The notes under the pieces: generated by a model
Told to the model about the DNA's origin: nothing
The model's input: only the letters and a program-made list of their open reading frames with translations
Databases searched by the model: none
Made by a program: the position numbers and the translations under genes
Origin: Niallia sp. Man26
GTDB lineage: Bacteria; Bacillota; Bacilli; Bacillales; Cytobacillaceae
NCBI RefSeq assembly: GCF_022049065.2
Contig: NZ_CP095743.1
Span: 1,131,001 to 1,195,000, forward strand
DNA length: 64,000 nucleotides
Direction of reading: 5' to 3'
Shown: positions 55,419 through 63,799 of the stretch, in pieces
Layout of the letters: the number at the start of each line of letters is the position of its first letter
Numbering within the stretch: the stretch's first letter is position 1

Positions 55419-56417
55419 ATGAAAAAAATATTGCTGCTTGCAACAGGTGGTACAATTGCTTCTGTAGAAGGAAATGAAGGGTTAGTTCCTGGCATGTCTG
55501 CGGAGCAGTTATTAGAGCATTTTGAAGGAGATTCTCAGACTGTTGATGTCACATGTGAAATACTGATGAACAGAGACAGTACGAATATGCAGCCAGAGCA
55601 TTGGAAAGTGATTGCTGAGGCAATCAGCAACAATTATAACTTATATGATGGTTTTGTGATAACACATGGAACAGATACGATGGGCTATACTTCTGCAGCA
55701 TTATCATACATGCTTCAAGGATTAGACAAGCCAGTTGTTATTACAGGATCTCAAGTTCCGATCAGCTTTAAACAGACTGATGCAAAGAAAAATGTGGCAG
55801 ACAGTATCCGTTTTGCAACAGAAAACATCGGCGGGGTATTTGTTGTCTTTGATGGCAGGGTTATCATTGGCACGCGTGCAGTGAAGATGAGAACGAAAAG
55901 CTATGATGCTTTTGAGAGTATAAATCATCCGTATGTTGCATCCATTCAAGACAATCATATTCATTATTACTGGAAGCCTGGCAAAGCAGAAGGTTCTTTT
56001 AAGAAGGATACTAGCCTGTGTCCAGATGTGTTTCTGTTGAAGCTTCATCCAGGTACGAAGCCGGAAATATTCGACTATTTAAAAGACAACTATAAAGGCA
56101 TTGTTATTGAAAGCTTCGGCAATGGGGGCCTGCCTTTTGAGGGAAGAAACCTGCTTCCTAAGCTTCAGGAAATGGTAGAGTCAGGAGTGGCTGTCGTCAT
56201 CTCCACCCAGTGCCTAGAGGAAGGACAAGACTTGTATTTATATGAGGTAGGAAGAAAGGTTGCGCAATATAATGTTATCTTATCGGCGGATATGAACACA
56301 GAAGCTATTATCGCCAAGCTGATGTGGGTATTAGGAAAAGCAGATAATGTTAAAGAAGCAAAAGAATGGATGGAGAAGCCGATCGCATGGGATCTTTCAG
56401 TGGATTGGGAAAAGTGA
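55419..56417 (+). CDS. ansA: type I L-asparaginase
   Basis: Hydrolyses L-asparagine to aspartate and ammonia in the cytoplasm. ATG 55419 is behind TAGGAGGAA; the frame from ATG 55392 would include it. The 332-residue protein has the nucleophile Thr12 ([10 protein letters not shown]) and the second triad Thr85/Asp86 ([11 protein letters not shown]) with the supporting lysine in [11 protein letters not shown]. There is no signal peptide, in line with a type I enzyme. No aspartase gene (ansB) follows; instead a YitT-family membrane protein overlaps its stop codon. AnsR is encoded divergently. Confidence 0.95.
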   Translation: MKKILLLATGGTIASVEGNEGLVPGMSAEQLLEHFEGDSQTVDVTCEILMNRDSTNMQPEHWKVIAEAISNNYNLYDGFVITHGTDTMGYTSAALSYMLQGLDKPVVITGSQVPISFKQTDAKKNVADSIRFATENIGGVFVVFDGRVIIGTRAVKMRTKSYDAFESINHPYVASIQDNHIHYYWKPGKAEGSFKKDTSLCPDVFLLKLHPGTKPEIFDYLKDNYKGIVIESFGNGGLPFEGRNLLPKLQEMVESGVAVVISTQCLEEGQDLYLYEVGRKVAQYNVILSADMNTEAIIAKLMWVLGKADNVKEAKEWMEKPIAWDLSVDWEK

Positions 56418-57274
56418 AGGTAATTTCGTTTGAGAAGACAGCAAGCTATATTTGGCTCCATATAGGGGTATTGCTTATGGCCGTTAATATTCATTATTTT
56501 ATGGCGCCAAACCAGTTTGCTTCTGGAGGACTCGGAGGTTTGAGCATTGTCCTTCAAGCGGTGTTCCCTAATATGCCTCTTGGCGGGCTGATGGGTTTGC
56601 TCAATATAATATTCTTCCTGTTAGGGTTTGCGTTTTTAGGGTTTCAATTTGGCCTTAAAACAATCTATGCTAGTTTTTTGTTAACGTTTTTTGTTTGGGG
56701 ATTAGGAGAACTAGATCCTGTAAGTGCACCGTTAAGTCATGATCTTTTCATCCAGCTTGTTGTCGGTACTTTAATCGCGGGCTTTGGGTTAGTGCTTGTA
56801 TTAAAGCAAAATGCATCTACTGGTGGGATGGACTTAGTTGCCATGATACTCAATAAATATTTTTCGATTGAAATAGGCAAGGCCGTACTTATGGCAGATT
56901 GTCTTATTTCTGTGGCTGCACTGTTTGTTTTCGGTGTGGAAAAAGGATTGTACGCCTGCTTTGGAGTTTTCTTGAGAGGAATTGTAGTGGATTACTTCCG
57001 CAACCAGCTGCAAATGACAAAAGAGGTAGTTATCATTAGCGAGAAATGTGAATTCATTAAGCAGTATATTATTGAAAACCTTCATCAAAGCGCAACACTG
57101 CACTCTGCCAAAGGGGCATTTTCTAATGACGATAAAGAAGTTATTACGATTGTATTAGAAAGACAGGATTATATAAAATTAAAAAAATTTATCTATAAAA
57201 TTGATAAGAGAGCATTCATTACTGTACATAATATGAACGAAGTGATGGGCAGTAATTTTAATAATGTTGTTTAA
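56414..57274 (+). CDS. YitT family membrane protein (DUF161-DUF2179)
   Basis: GTG 56414 overlaps the ansA stop codon (GTGA), which implies coupling; the longer frame starts deep inside ansA. The 286-residue protein has five or six hydrophobic segments (about residues 10-185), with the conserved [19 protein letters not shown] and [14 protein letters not shown] cytoplasmic DUF2179 domain (about 200-284) follows. YitT proteins are widespread in Firmicutes and of unknown transport function. Coupling with asparaginase suggests a link to asparagine or aspartate handling, which is unusual enough to note. Confidence 0.9.
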   Translation: MKVISFEKTASYIWLHIGVLLMAVNIHYFMAPNQFASGGLGGLSIVLQAVFPNMPLGGLMGLLNIIFFLLGFAFLGFQFGLKTIYASFLLTFFVWGLGELDPVSAPLSHDLFIQLVVGTLIAGFGLVLVLKQNASTGGMDLVAMILNKYFSIEIGKAVLMADCLISVAALFVFGVEKGLYACFGVFLRGIVVDYFRNQLQMTKEVVIISEKCEFIKQYIIENLHQSATLHSAKGAFSNDDKEVITIVLERQDYIKLKKFIYKIDKRAFITVHNMNEVMGSNFNNVV

Positions 57275-57284
57275 ACAGGCATGT

Positions 57285-57317
57285 AACAGGGTAAGTATTT
57301 CTACCCTGTTTTTTTTA
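57285..57317 (+). terminator. terminator of the ansA-yitT unit
   Basis: AACAGGGTA (57285-57293) and TACCCTGTT (57302-57310) followed by eight T residues. Confidence 0.9.
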
Positions 57318-57444
57318 TGTCTTTTTGAGGGGTCAGCTTGATTTTTAGGGATTTTTTGTCTGCTGGCAGTGGAAAAACACGGAAAAATATCTTAATAACT
57401 GAAAAAACCATCCGATAATACATAGTATAAAAAGCATTTCTTCA

Positions 57445-57472
57445 TTGTGATAAAACGTGACTATAGTATTAT
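57445..57472 (+). promoter_or_regulatory. candidate promoter of the glucosaminidase gene
   Basis: TTGTGA (57445-57450) and TATTAT (57467-57472) are 16 bases apart in the 330-base gap before the gene. Apart from this, the terminator and the hairpin near 57558, the gap shows only A/T-rich sequence. Confidence 0.5.
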
Positions 57473-57557
57473 ATACGTATAATCGCATAAAGAATAATAT
57501 AGGTAATATACAGTAAATATATGAGAACAAATTACATAATGAAGTTTTGTAGGTCAA

Positions 57558-57585
57558 TAGAATCATATTGTTGGATGTGATTCTA
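57558..57585 (+). promoter_or_regulatory. leader hairpin just upstream of the ribosome site
   Basis: TAGAATCA (57558-57565) and TGATTCTA (57578-57585) are perfect 8-bp arms around 12 bases. The AAGGAGG ribosome site begins 6 bases later (57591). It could influence translation or mRNA stability. Confidence 0.5.
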
Positions 57586-57604
57586 GTAATAAGGAGGTTT
57601 TAGG

Positions 57605-60598
57605 ATGAAAAAAGTAATTGTGCCAGGTGTGTTTTTTACGGCATTATCAGCACCTGTCCTTATTCAAGAAGCACAAGCAGCGTCAAATGAGGCTGTTGTA
57701 AAGTATGTCAATGTAGAAAGCAACTCTTCCCTTAATGTGAGAAAAAGCGCGTCATCTAGCGCGGCTGTAGTAACAACGTTAAAAAAAGGAAAAGAAGTAA
57801 CTGTTCTGTCTGAAAGCAATGGATGGGCAAAAATATCTGTTGATGGGAAGACTGGCTATGTAAGCACTGCCTATCTTTCTGAAAAAACTAGTAACTACAT
57901 AAAATATGTGTCTATTGATCAAAATTCTACTCTGAATGTGCGAAGCGCACCGAATACTTCTTCGTCTGTTGTTACAAAAATAAAAGTGAACACTAGTGTG
58001 GAAGTTTCCTCAACATCTAATGGCTGGTCAAAAATAAAAGTGAACGGAAAGGAAGGATACGTAGCTTCTAAGTATTTAGCTGACAAGGTAACAGCAGTAA
58101 AGGATAATTCTTCGGAAAGCTCTTCTTCCAAACCAAACACAGCTGCTGAAGCAAAAACAACTACGATGTATGTCAATGTTGACCAAGGTTCAAGCTTAAA
58201 CATGAGAAACAAGGCTTCAAACAGCGGGTCTGTAATCGTGAAGCTTGCCAGGGGAGTGGCGGTAACATCTTACGGAGATTCTAATGGCTGGACAAAAATA
58301 AACGTTTATGGAAAAGAAGGATATGTTTCCACACAATATCTATCAAAAACAAAACCTTCAACATCTACTGCTGACAGTGGTTCAACCAATGTTGTGAAAA
58401 CTACAACGAAATATGTAAATGTTACAAAGGGTTCCTCATTAAATATGCGTTCTAGCGCCAGCACAAGCGCAAGTGTAGTGTCCAAGCTTGCAAGAGGGAC
58501 AAAGGTGACAGTAACTTCTGAAGCAAACGGCTGGGCGAAAATTACAGCAGGCGGCAAAACAGGCTATGTGAGTACAAGCTATTTGTCCTCATCAAACCCA
58601 GACAGTCAAAGCAGCAACAATGGCAACTCCGGCAATACAGATACAGGCAAAGAAACAGCTGTAACAAAGTATGTGAATGTGGATAAAAATTCAACGTTGA
58701 ATATGCGTTCAAGCGCCAGCACAAGTGCAAGTGTAGTGTCCAAGCTTGCAAGAGGGACAAAGGTGACAGTAACTTCTGAAGCAAAGGGCTGGGCGAAAAT
58801 TACAGCAGGCGGCAAAACAGGCTATGTGAGTATAAGCTATTTGTCCTCATCAAACCCAGACAGTCAAAGCAGCAACAATGGCAACTCCGGCAATACAGAT
58901 ACAGGCAAAGAAACAGCTGTAACAAAGTATGTGAATGTGGATAAAAATTCAACGTTAAATATGCGTTCAAGCGCCAGCACAAGTGCAAGTGTAGTGTCCA
59001 AGCTTGCAAGAGGGACAAAGGTGACAGTAACTTCTGAAGCAAAGGGCTGGGCGAAAATTACAGCAGGCGGGAAAACAGGCTATGTGAGTACAAGCTATTT
59101 GTCCTCATCAAACCCAGACAGTCAAAGCAGCAACAATGGCAACTCCGGCAATACAGACACAGACAAAGAAACAGCTGTAACAAAGTATGTGAATGTGGAT
59201 AAAAATTCAACGCTGAATATGCGTTCAAGTGCCAGCACAAGCGGAAGTGTAGTGTCCAAGCTTGCAAGAGGGACAGCTGTTACGGTTATTTCTGAAGCAA
59301 ACGGCTGGGCAAAGGTGACAGCAGGCGGCAAGACTGGCTATGTTAGCAGCAGTTATTTATCTGCAAGCAAATTGGATGACAGCACTGGCTCTGAGTCTAA
59401 ACCTGATACAGGTACCGGTACTGATACAAGCACTGGCAACGGTGAGCAAGGAACAACAAAGTATGTAAATGTCGACCAAGGATCAAGTCTAAATATGCGC
59501 AGCAAGCCATCTACTTCTGGAGCGGTTGTTGCAAAATTAGCAGCAGGTACAGCGGTCATTGTCTACTCAGAAGCAGATGGCTGGGCAAAGGTGACTGCTA
59601 ATGGTCAAGAAGGCTATGTCAGCAGTTCCTATTTAACGACTAAACAAGCGGAAACTCCAGGTGTGAGCATTGGGGATACAGTTAAGACATACGTAAACTA
59701 TGATATGACATTGAATGAAATGGCTGATATCCAAATGAAGGCAAACCCGCAAACCGATAAGGTTTACAATGTCTATATAAGAGAAGATGCTATTGCCTTT
59801 AAATCCTCTGATTCGACAAAAGGAACTGTTTTAGGAAGCGGATGGAGATTAAGAGGCGGTGCAGGTACAGAATACCAGGTCGTCAATTCTGTTCAAAACG
59901 GTCAAGTGCTGACAGTCACTTCAAAAGTGAAGGGTTCGGACGGTTATTATTGGTATAAAGTAAACAGCACACAATCATGGGTAAATGCAAGCAAAGAAGA
60001 TACTACGTATTATTTGGATCCAAATAATTTCCTTAACACCACTGTGCAGTCCATGCAGTTTCTTAAACTGTCGGCTAAAGCTGACATTAATGACGCAGAA
60101 GTGAATGAACGCATTCTTGCGGGGAAAGGGGTTTTGGCTGGAAAAGCTTCCTCGTTTATCACGGCAGCGAATGCTTATGGTGTGAACGAAATTTACTTAA
60201 TTTCTCACGCCTTGCTGGAAACTGGCAATGGTTCATCTACATTAGCGAAAGGTGTCCAAGTGAACGGCAAAACTGTTTATAATATGTATGGAATTGGCGC
60301 ATATGATGGCAGTGCAATTTCAAGTGGTGCTCAATATGCATACAATGCAGGCTGGTTTACACCTGAAGCAGCAATCATTGGTGGAGCTAAGTTTATCGCA
60401 CAAGGATATATTAATGCAGGACAGGATACGCTTTACAAAATGAGATGGAATCCGGGCGCTGCAGAAAGCACTGGGAATGCAACACATCAGTATGCAACAG
60501 ATATCGGCTGGGCGTCAAAACAAGTAACCCAAATTCATAATCTATACAGTCTGTTAAACTCTTATACGCTGAAATTGGAAATACCAGTGTATAAATAA
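57605..60598 (+). CDS. secreted peptidoglycan glucosaminidase with eight SH3b repeats
   Basis: A 997-residue autolysin. Residues 1-25 are a signal peptide ending QEAQA. Eight bacterial SH3 domains follow (about residues 30-700), each beginning near KYVNVD and ending GYVSxxYL; they bind the cell wall. Linkers in the middle contain a Ser/Asn/Gly-rich stretch with SSNNGNSGNTDTGKE. The C-terminal catalytic domain (about 800-985) is a GH73-type N-acetylglucosaminidase like that of LytD, with the catalytic acid at Glu872 (SHALLETGNGSS) and YNMYGIGAYDG. Domains 4-7 are encoded by nearly identical 258-base units. It cleaves between N-acetylglucosamine and N-acetylmuramic acid during wall turnover or cell separation. 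Confidence 0.94.
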   Translation: MKKVIVPGVFFTALSAPVLIQEAQAASNEAVVKYVNVESNSSLNVRKSASSSAAVVTTLKKGKEVTVLSESNGWAKISVDGKTGYVSTAYLSEKTSNYIKYVSIDQNSTLNVRSAPNTSSSVVTKIKVNTSVEVSSTSNGWSKIKVNGKEGYVASKYLADKVTAVKDNSSESSSSKPNTAAEAKTTTMYVNVDQGSSLNMRNKASNSGSVIVKLARGVAVTSYGDSNGWTKINVYGKEGYVSTQYLSKTKPSTSTADSGSTNVVKTTTKYVNVTKGSSLNMRSSASTSASVVSKLARGTKVTVTSEANGWAKITAGGKTGYVSTSYLSSSNPDSQSSNNGNSGNTDTGKETAVTKYVNVDKNSTLNMRSSASTSASVVSKLARGTKVTVTSEAKGWAKITAGGKTGYVSISYLSSSNPDSQSSNNGNSGNTDTGKETAVTKYVNVDKNSTLNMRSSASTSASVVSKLARGTKVTVTSEAKGWAKITAGGKTGYVSTSYLSSSNPDSQSSNNGNSGNTDTDKETAVTKYVNVDKNSTLNMRSSASTSGSVVSKLARGTAVTVISEANGWAKVTAGGKTGYVSSSYLSASKLDDSTGSESKPDTGTGTDTSTGNGEQGTTKYVNVDQGSSLNMRSKPSTSGAVVAKLAAGTAVIVYSEADGWAKVTANGQEGYVSSSYLTTKQAETPGVSIGDTVKTYVNYDMTLNEMADIQMKANPQTDKVYNVYIREDAIAFKSSDSTKGTVLGSGWRLRGGAGTEYQVVNSVQNGQVLTVTSKVKGSDGYYWYKVNSTQSWVNASKEDTTYYLDPNNFLNTTVQSMQFLKLSAKADINDAEVNERILAGKGVLAGKASSFITAANAYGVNEIYLISHALLETGNGSSTLAKGVQVNGKTVYNMYGIGAYDGSAISSGAQYAYNAGWFTPEAAIIGGAKFIAQGYINAGQDTLYKMRWNPGAAESTGNATHQYATDIGWASKQVTQIHNLYSLLNSYTLKLEIPVYK
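58405..59350 (+). repeat. tandem 258-base repeats encoding SH3b domains
   Basis: The same sequence recurs at exactly 258-base intervals: ACAAAGTATGTGAATGTGG begins at 58664, 58922 and 59180. The unit encodes one SH3b domain plus its linker (86 residues). A more diverged unit begins near 58405. Near-identity at the DNA level, including silent positions, indicates recent duplication or gene conversion. Confidence 0.9.
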
Positions 60599-60600
60599 CA

Positions 60601-60633
60601 AAAATGCTGACCCAATTATTTGGGTCAGCATTT
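60601..60633. terminator. bidirectional terminator
   Basis: AAAATGCTGACCCA (60601-60614) and TGGGTCAGCATTTT (60620-60633) are perfect arms around 5 bases between convergent genes. Confidence 0.9.
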
Positions 60634-61754
60634 TATTTTTCACTGATAAATTCATCCAACGCGTAATCTGCTGCGGGGATATCCAGCTCTTTATCTAAAG
60701 CAAGCTTAGCAAGCTGCTGGCCGAGATAAGGTCCCATTGTTAGTCCTGATGCACCTAGACCGTTTGCGAAAATAACACTGTCCTGCCCAGGAATTCTTCC
60801 GAAAATAGGCAAAAAATCTGCGGTGAATGGCCTAAAACCTACTTTTGCTTCCAAAAATGTACTGTTTAACAGTCCTGGAGCAAACAATAGCGCTTTTTCC
60901 ATTATCTCTTTCATGCCGCCCGTTGTCAGCCTGTAATCAAGGGCTTCATCATTTTCATGGGTTGCTCCAATTACAATGCGGTTCCCATTTAAGGAAAGGA
61001 TATACTGATCATGTGGCGGCATTACAACAGGCCAATCGTCGCTGTTTACTTCAGGCATTTGCAAGTGAATAATCTGACCCTTTTGAAAGCTTAAGTCAAT
61101 TGCCAGCTTTAATGGCTGAAGAAGCTCATTCGCCCATACGCCGGCAGTAATAATAACTTCATCTGCCAGAATTGTTTCATGTGCTGTTTTAATGCCGATA
61201 ACAGTGCCGTTTTCCATTAGCAAGCTGCAATCTGTTTGAAGAAATATCGCATCTAGTTTTTGAGCAGCAGATAGCAGAGAGTTTCTTAATGCCCAGCCAT
61301 CAACTCTGGCAGCACCGCTCACATAAACAGACTGGTAGCCGTCCGCTAAAGGAGGGAAGAGCCTCTTTGATTCTTGTTCTGATAGAATCGTAACATCTCC
61401 TATTTCTGGTGCATCTTCTTTGCGTTTTAAAGTTCTTTTTACCATCGCTTCTAGTTTGTCTATATTATTGTGCGGGCTGATAGCCCCGACTTTTTTATAG
61501 CCTGTGTTAAATTCCCCGCTCGCCTGCAGCTCTTCCACTAAAGCGGGATAATATCTGGCTCCCTCCATCGCAAGCCTGTACCAACGCTTGTTGCGTCGCT
61601 GTGATATCCATGGACAAATAATTCCCGCTGCAGCTTTTGTTGCCTGTCCAGAATCCTCTCTGTCCACAATAGTTACTAGCGCACCTTGCTTAGCTAATTC
61701 ATAGCCAACAGACGCTCCTAGAATTCCAGCGCCTATTATTACTGTTTTTTTCAT
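60633..61754 (-). CDS. FAD-dependent oxidoreductase (D-amino acid oxidase/glycine oxidase family)
   Basis: ATG 61754 gives 373 residues starting MKKTVIIGAGILGASVGYEL, the FAD-binding Rossmann motif; the longer frame from 61811 adds 19 residues without a ribosome site. The family motif EVIITAGVWANELL lies near residue 205, and the C-terminal GLGASGLTMGPYLGQQLA binds FAD pyrophosphate. Members oxidise glycine, sarcosine or D-amino acids, or act in thiamine synthesis (ThiO), but no thi genes are adjacent. Its neighbours are wall hydrolases, so a role on D-amino acids from peptidoglycan turnover is conceivable, not shown. Confidence 0.9.
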   Translation of the reverse strand: MKKTVIIGAGILGASVGYELAKQGALVTIVDREDSGQATKAAAGIICPWISQRRNKRWYRLAMEGARYYPALVEELQASGEFNTGYKKVGAISPHNNIDKLEAMVKRTLKRKEDAPEIGDVTILSEQESKRLFPPLADGYQSVYVSGAARVDGWALRNSLLSAAQKLDAIFLQTDCSLLMENGTVIGIKTAHETILADEVIITAGVWANELLQPLKLAIDLSFQKGQIIHLQMPEVNSDDWPVVMPPHDQYILSLNGNRIVIGATHENDEALDYRLTTGGMKEIMEKALLFAPGLLNSTFLEAKVGFRPFTADFLPIFGRIPGQDSVIFANGLGASGLTMGPYLGQQLAKLALDKELDIPAADYALDEFISEK

Positions 61755-61950
61755 TATAGTCCCTGCCTTACTAGTTATTAAAATGTGCAAAGTGTTACGT
61801 TTATGTGACATAACCTAATATAGGTTGCAGACTGTCCACAAAAAAGCGTACTATTATTTTAAGCTTTTACTAGGATAGATTTCAATCCATGCTATTTTAG
61901 GTACTGTATTTCAAGAAAATTACTAGATTAATATAAAATTGAAATATAAC

Positions 61951-61967
61951 TGTAACATTCCTATTAC
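61951..61967 (+). promoter_or_regulatory. candidate WalR box upstream of cwlO
   Basis: TGTAAC-ATTCC-TATTAC resembles the WalR direct repeat TGTWAH-N5-TGTWAH, with mismatches in the second half. cwlO is a WalR target in B. subtilis. The site is about 105 bases upstream of the -35 element, which is far. Confidence 0.35.
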
Positions 61968-62055
61968 TTAAATGACAAAATGTGATGCTATACTACTAAT
62001 TGTTGGCGAAAGTTGTACAAAGAATAGAAGTTTCGTCGAAAACTAATCGAACGGC

Positions 62056-62100
62056 TTACAAAAATGGGCCTTTCCTAATATAATGATGGGGTAACCCCAT
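62056..62100 (+). promoter_or_regulatory. cwlO promoter and start-site palindrome
   Basis: TTACAA (62056-62061) and TATAAT (62079-62084), 17 bases apart. ATGGGGT-A-ACCCCAT (62086-62100) is a perfect palindrome spanning the expected transcription start. It could be an operator or a 5' hairpin that protects the mRNA. Confidence 0.7.
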
Positions 62101-62176
62101 AAACTTTACTAACTACATAAATTACTAGACAGATAATAATAGAACGTACATTAGACCAGTGCAGGGGGAAAATGAA

Positions 62177-63463
62177 ATGTTAAAAAAGAAATTAGTAGTT
62201 TTAAACACAACAATTATGCTTGGACTTGGAAGCTTAGGTATTCCGGCAATCAGCGCAAAAGCAGAAACATCTGCATCTATTGCAAGTGAGCGTACTGCAT
62301 TACAGGATAAAATTTCTGATGCTGAGTATAAAATTATTGAAGCGCAAGAGAAGCTTGCTGACTTAAATGCACAAATCAAACGTGTAGACAGTGCCGTTGA
62401 AGATAATAAAGAGCAAATTGAAAAGACAGAAAAAGATATTAAAAGCACGAAAGAAGAAATTGCTTCATTAGAAAAAGAAATTAAAGACCTTCAAAACAGA
62501 ATTGAACAACGCAATGAAATTTTAAAAGAGCGTGCTCGCACATATCAAGAGAATGGCGGAAGCGTTGATTATATCGATGTTTTGCTAGGATCTGCTAGCT
62601 TCAAAGAGTTTGTTGACCGCGTTGGTGCTGTTGCAACAATCATGGAAGCGGACAAAGATCTTATCCAAAGCAATGAAGCAGATAAACAAGATTTAGAGAA
62701 AAAGCAATCAAGCGTTGAAGAAAAGCTATCAGGCTTAAAAGATATGCAATTAGATTTGGAAGAAATGCAAAAGCAAAACCTTGCTAAACAAGAGGAAAAT
62801 GAAAAAGCGAAAGCTGAATTAGAAGAGAAGCAAAAAGAAAATGAAGCGGCTAAAGCAGAGCTTGAAAAGGAAGATAATTCTCTTGCAGCTAAAGAAGAAG
62901 AAATCAAGAAAATGATTAAAGAGAAAAAACAAGAGGATTTAGACAATTTAATCAGTACAACAACTCAAGCAACTTCAAGCTCAAGTTCTGATTCGAGCTC
63001 TAGCTCTAGCTCAAGCTCTTCTGCTAAGAAAAGCACATCTACAGCAAAGAAAAGCAGTTCAAGTGAACAAAAAGCAACAGGTGGAAAATCTGCTGTAATT
63101 ACTGCAGGCTATAAATATATTGGAAACTCAACATATAAATTCGGTGGCGGAAGAACTGCTTCTGATATTGCAAATGGATTGTTTGACTGTTCTGCATTCG
63201 TAAGCTGGGCTTACTCTCAAGGCGGATACAGCATCCCTGCAAGCACTGATGCATTGAAAAACTACGGAACACAAGTTTCTTACAGCGATATTCAACCTGG
63301 AGATTTAGTATTCTTTGATACTTACAAAAAGGACGGCCATGTAGGTATCTATATCGGCGGTGGCAAGTTCATCGGATCTCAAAGCTCTAACGGTGTTGAA
63401 ATTGTTTCTATGTCTAACAGCTACTGGAAATCTGTTTTCAACGGAAGAGTAGTACGTATCTAA
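62177..63463 (+). CDS. cwlO: CwlO-type DL-endopeptidase (coiled coil plus NlpC/P60)
   Basis: Secreted enzyme that cuts the D-Glu-meso-diaminopimelate bond in wall peptides and is needed for cell elongation. ATG 62177 is behind CAGGGGG; the GTG at 62159 precedes that site. The 428-residue protein has a signal peptide (ending near ISAKAE, residues 1-29), a long coiled coil (about 35-255) of the type activated by FtsEX, a Ser-rich linker (about 260-300), and an NlpC/P60 domain with Cys338 (FDCSAFVSWAY) and His388 (DGHVGIYIG). Promoter and palindrome lie upstream, a terminator follows. Confidence 0.95.
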   Translation: MLKKKLVVLNTTIMLGLGSLGIPAISAKAETSASIASERTALQDKISDAEYKIIEAQEKLADLNAQIKRVDSAVEDNKEQIEKTEKDIKSTKEEIASLEKEIKDLQNRIEQRNEILKERARTYQENGGSVDYIDVLLGSASFKEFVDRVGAVATIMEADKDLIQSNEADKQDLEKKQSSVEEKLSGLKDMQLDLEEMQKQNLAKQEENEKAKAELEEKQKENEAAKAELEKEDNSLAAKEEEIKKMIKEKKQEDLDNLISTTTQATSSSSSDSSSSSSSSSSAKKSTSTAKKSSSSEQKATGGKSAVITAGYKYIGNSTYKFGGGRTASDIANGLFDCSAFVSWAYSQGGYSIPASTDALKNYGTQVSYSDIQPGDLVFFDTYKKDGHVGIYIGGGKFIGSQSSNGVEIVSMSNSYWKSVFNGRVVRI

Positions 63464-63481
63464 TTTGAACTATTAATAGAA

Positions 63482-63524
63482 AGCATTACTCGGTGGTTAG
63501 AATCATTGGGTAATGCTTTTTATT
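63482..63524 (+). terminator. terminator of cwlO
   Basis: AGCATTAC and GTAATGCT are perfect 8-bp arms around a long loop, followed by TTTT. Confidence 0.7.
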
Positions 63525-63674
63525 CTTCATTAAGTATATACCCTTATTTTTAAGCAATATTCAAATATTGTTTAAAAATTTTAAAAATGGCAAGAATGAT
63601 CATAGCAGACAGAAAAGAGTTAATTAGTTTATAAAAAACTATTGATTTATTCATCCATATAGTTTAAAATCAAT

Positions 63675-63694
63675 AATCGTAATCGTTCTGATTT
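63675..63694. promoter_or_regulatory. candidate Zur box 1
   Basis: AATCGTAATCGTTCTGATTT matches the left half of the Bacillus Zur operator (AAATCGTAAT-N-ATTACGATTT) and much of the right. It lies in the 336-base gap between cwlO and the zinc-binding lipoprotein gene. Confidence 0.6.
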
Positions 63695-63741
63695 GAAATA
63701 ATCTTTTATATTTATAGTTTACATGTTTTATAATCACTTAT

Positions 63742-63762
63742 AAATCGTAATCAATCCGAAAT
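63742..63762. promoter_or_regulatory. candidate Zur box 2
   Basis: AAATCGTAAT begins this site, identical to the left half of the Zur consensus, followed by CAATCCGAAAT, which matches the other half in part. It is 38 bases upstream of the lipoprotein start. Confidence 0.65.
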
Positions 63763-63799
63763 AATCACAGATCATAATGAAAGAAAAGGAGCAGATATA

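Noticed and set aside
58405-59350. Possible CRISPR array, because of regular repeats
   Set aside because: The period is 258 bases, the repeats are in-frame coding sequence for SH3b domains, and there are no short repeats with unique spacers or cas genes.
58306-59559. Several minus-strand open frames of 68-83 codons across the autolysin gene
   Set aside because: They recur at the 258-base spacing of the SH3b units and are mirror frames of the repeat; none has a ribosome site.
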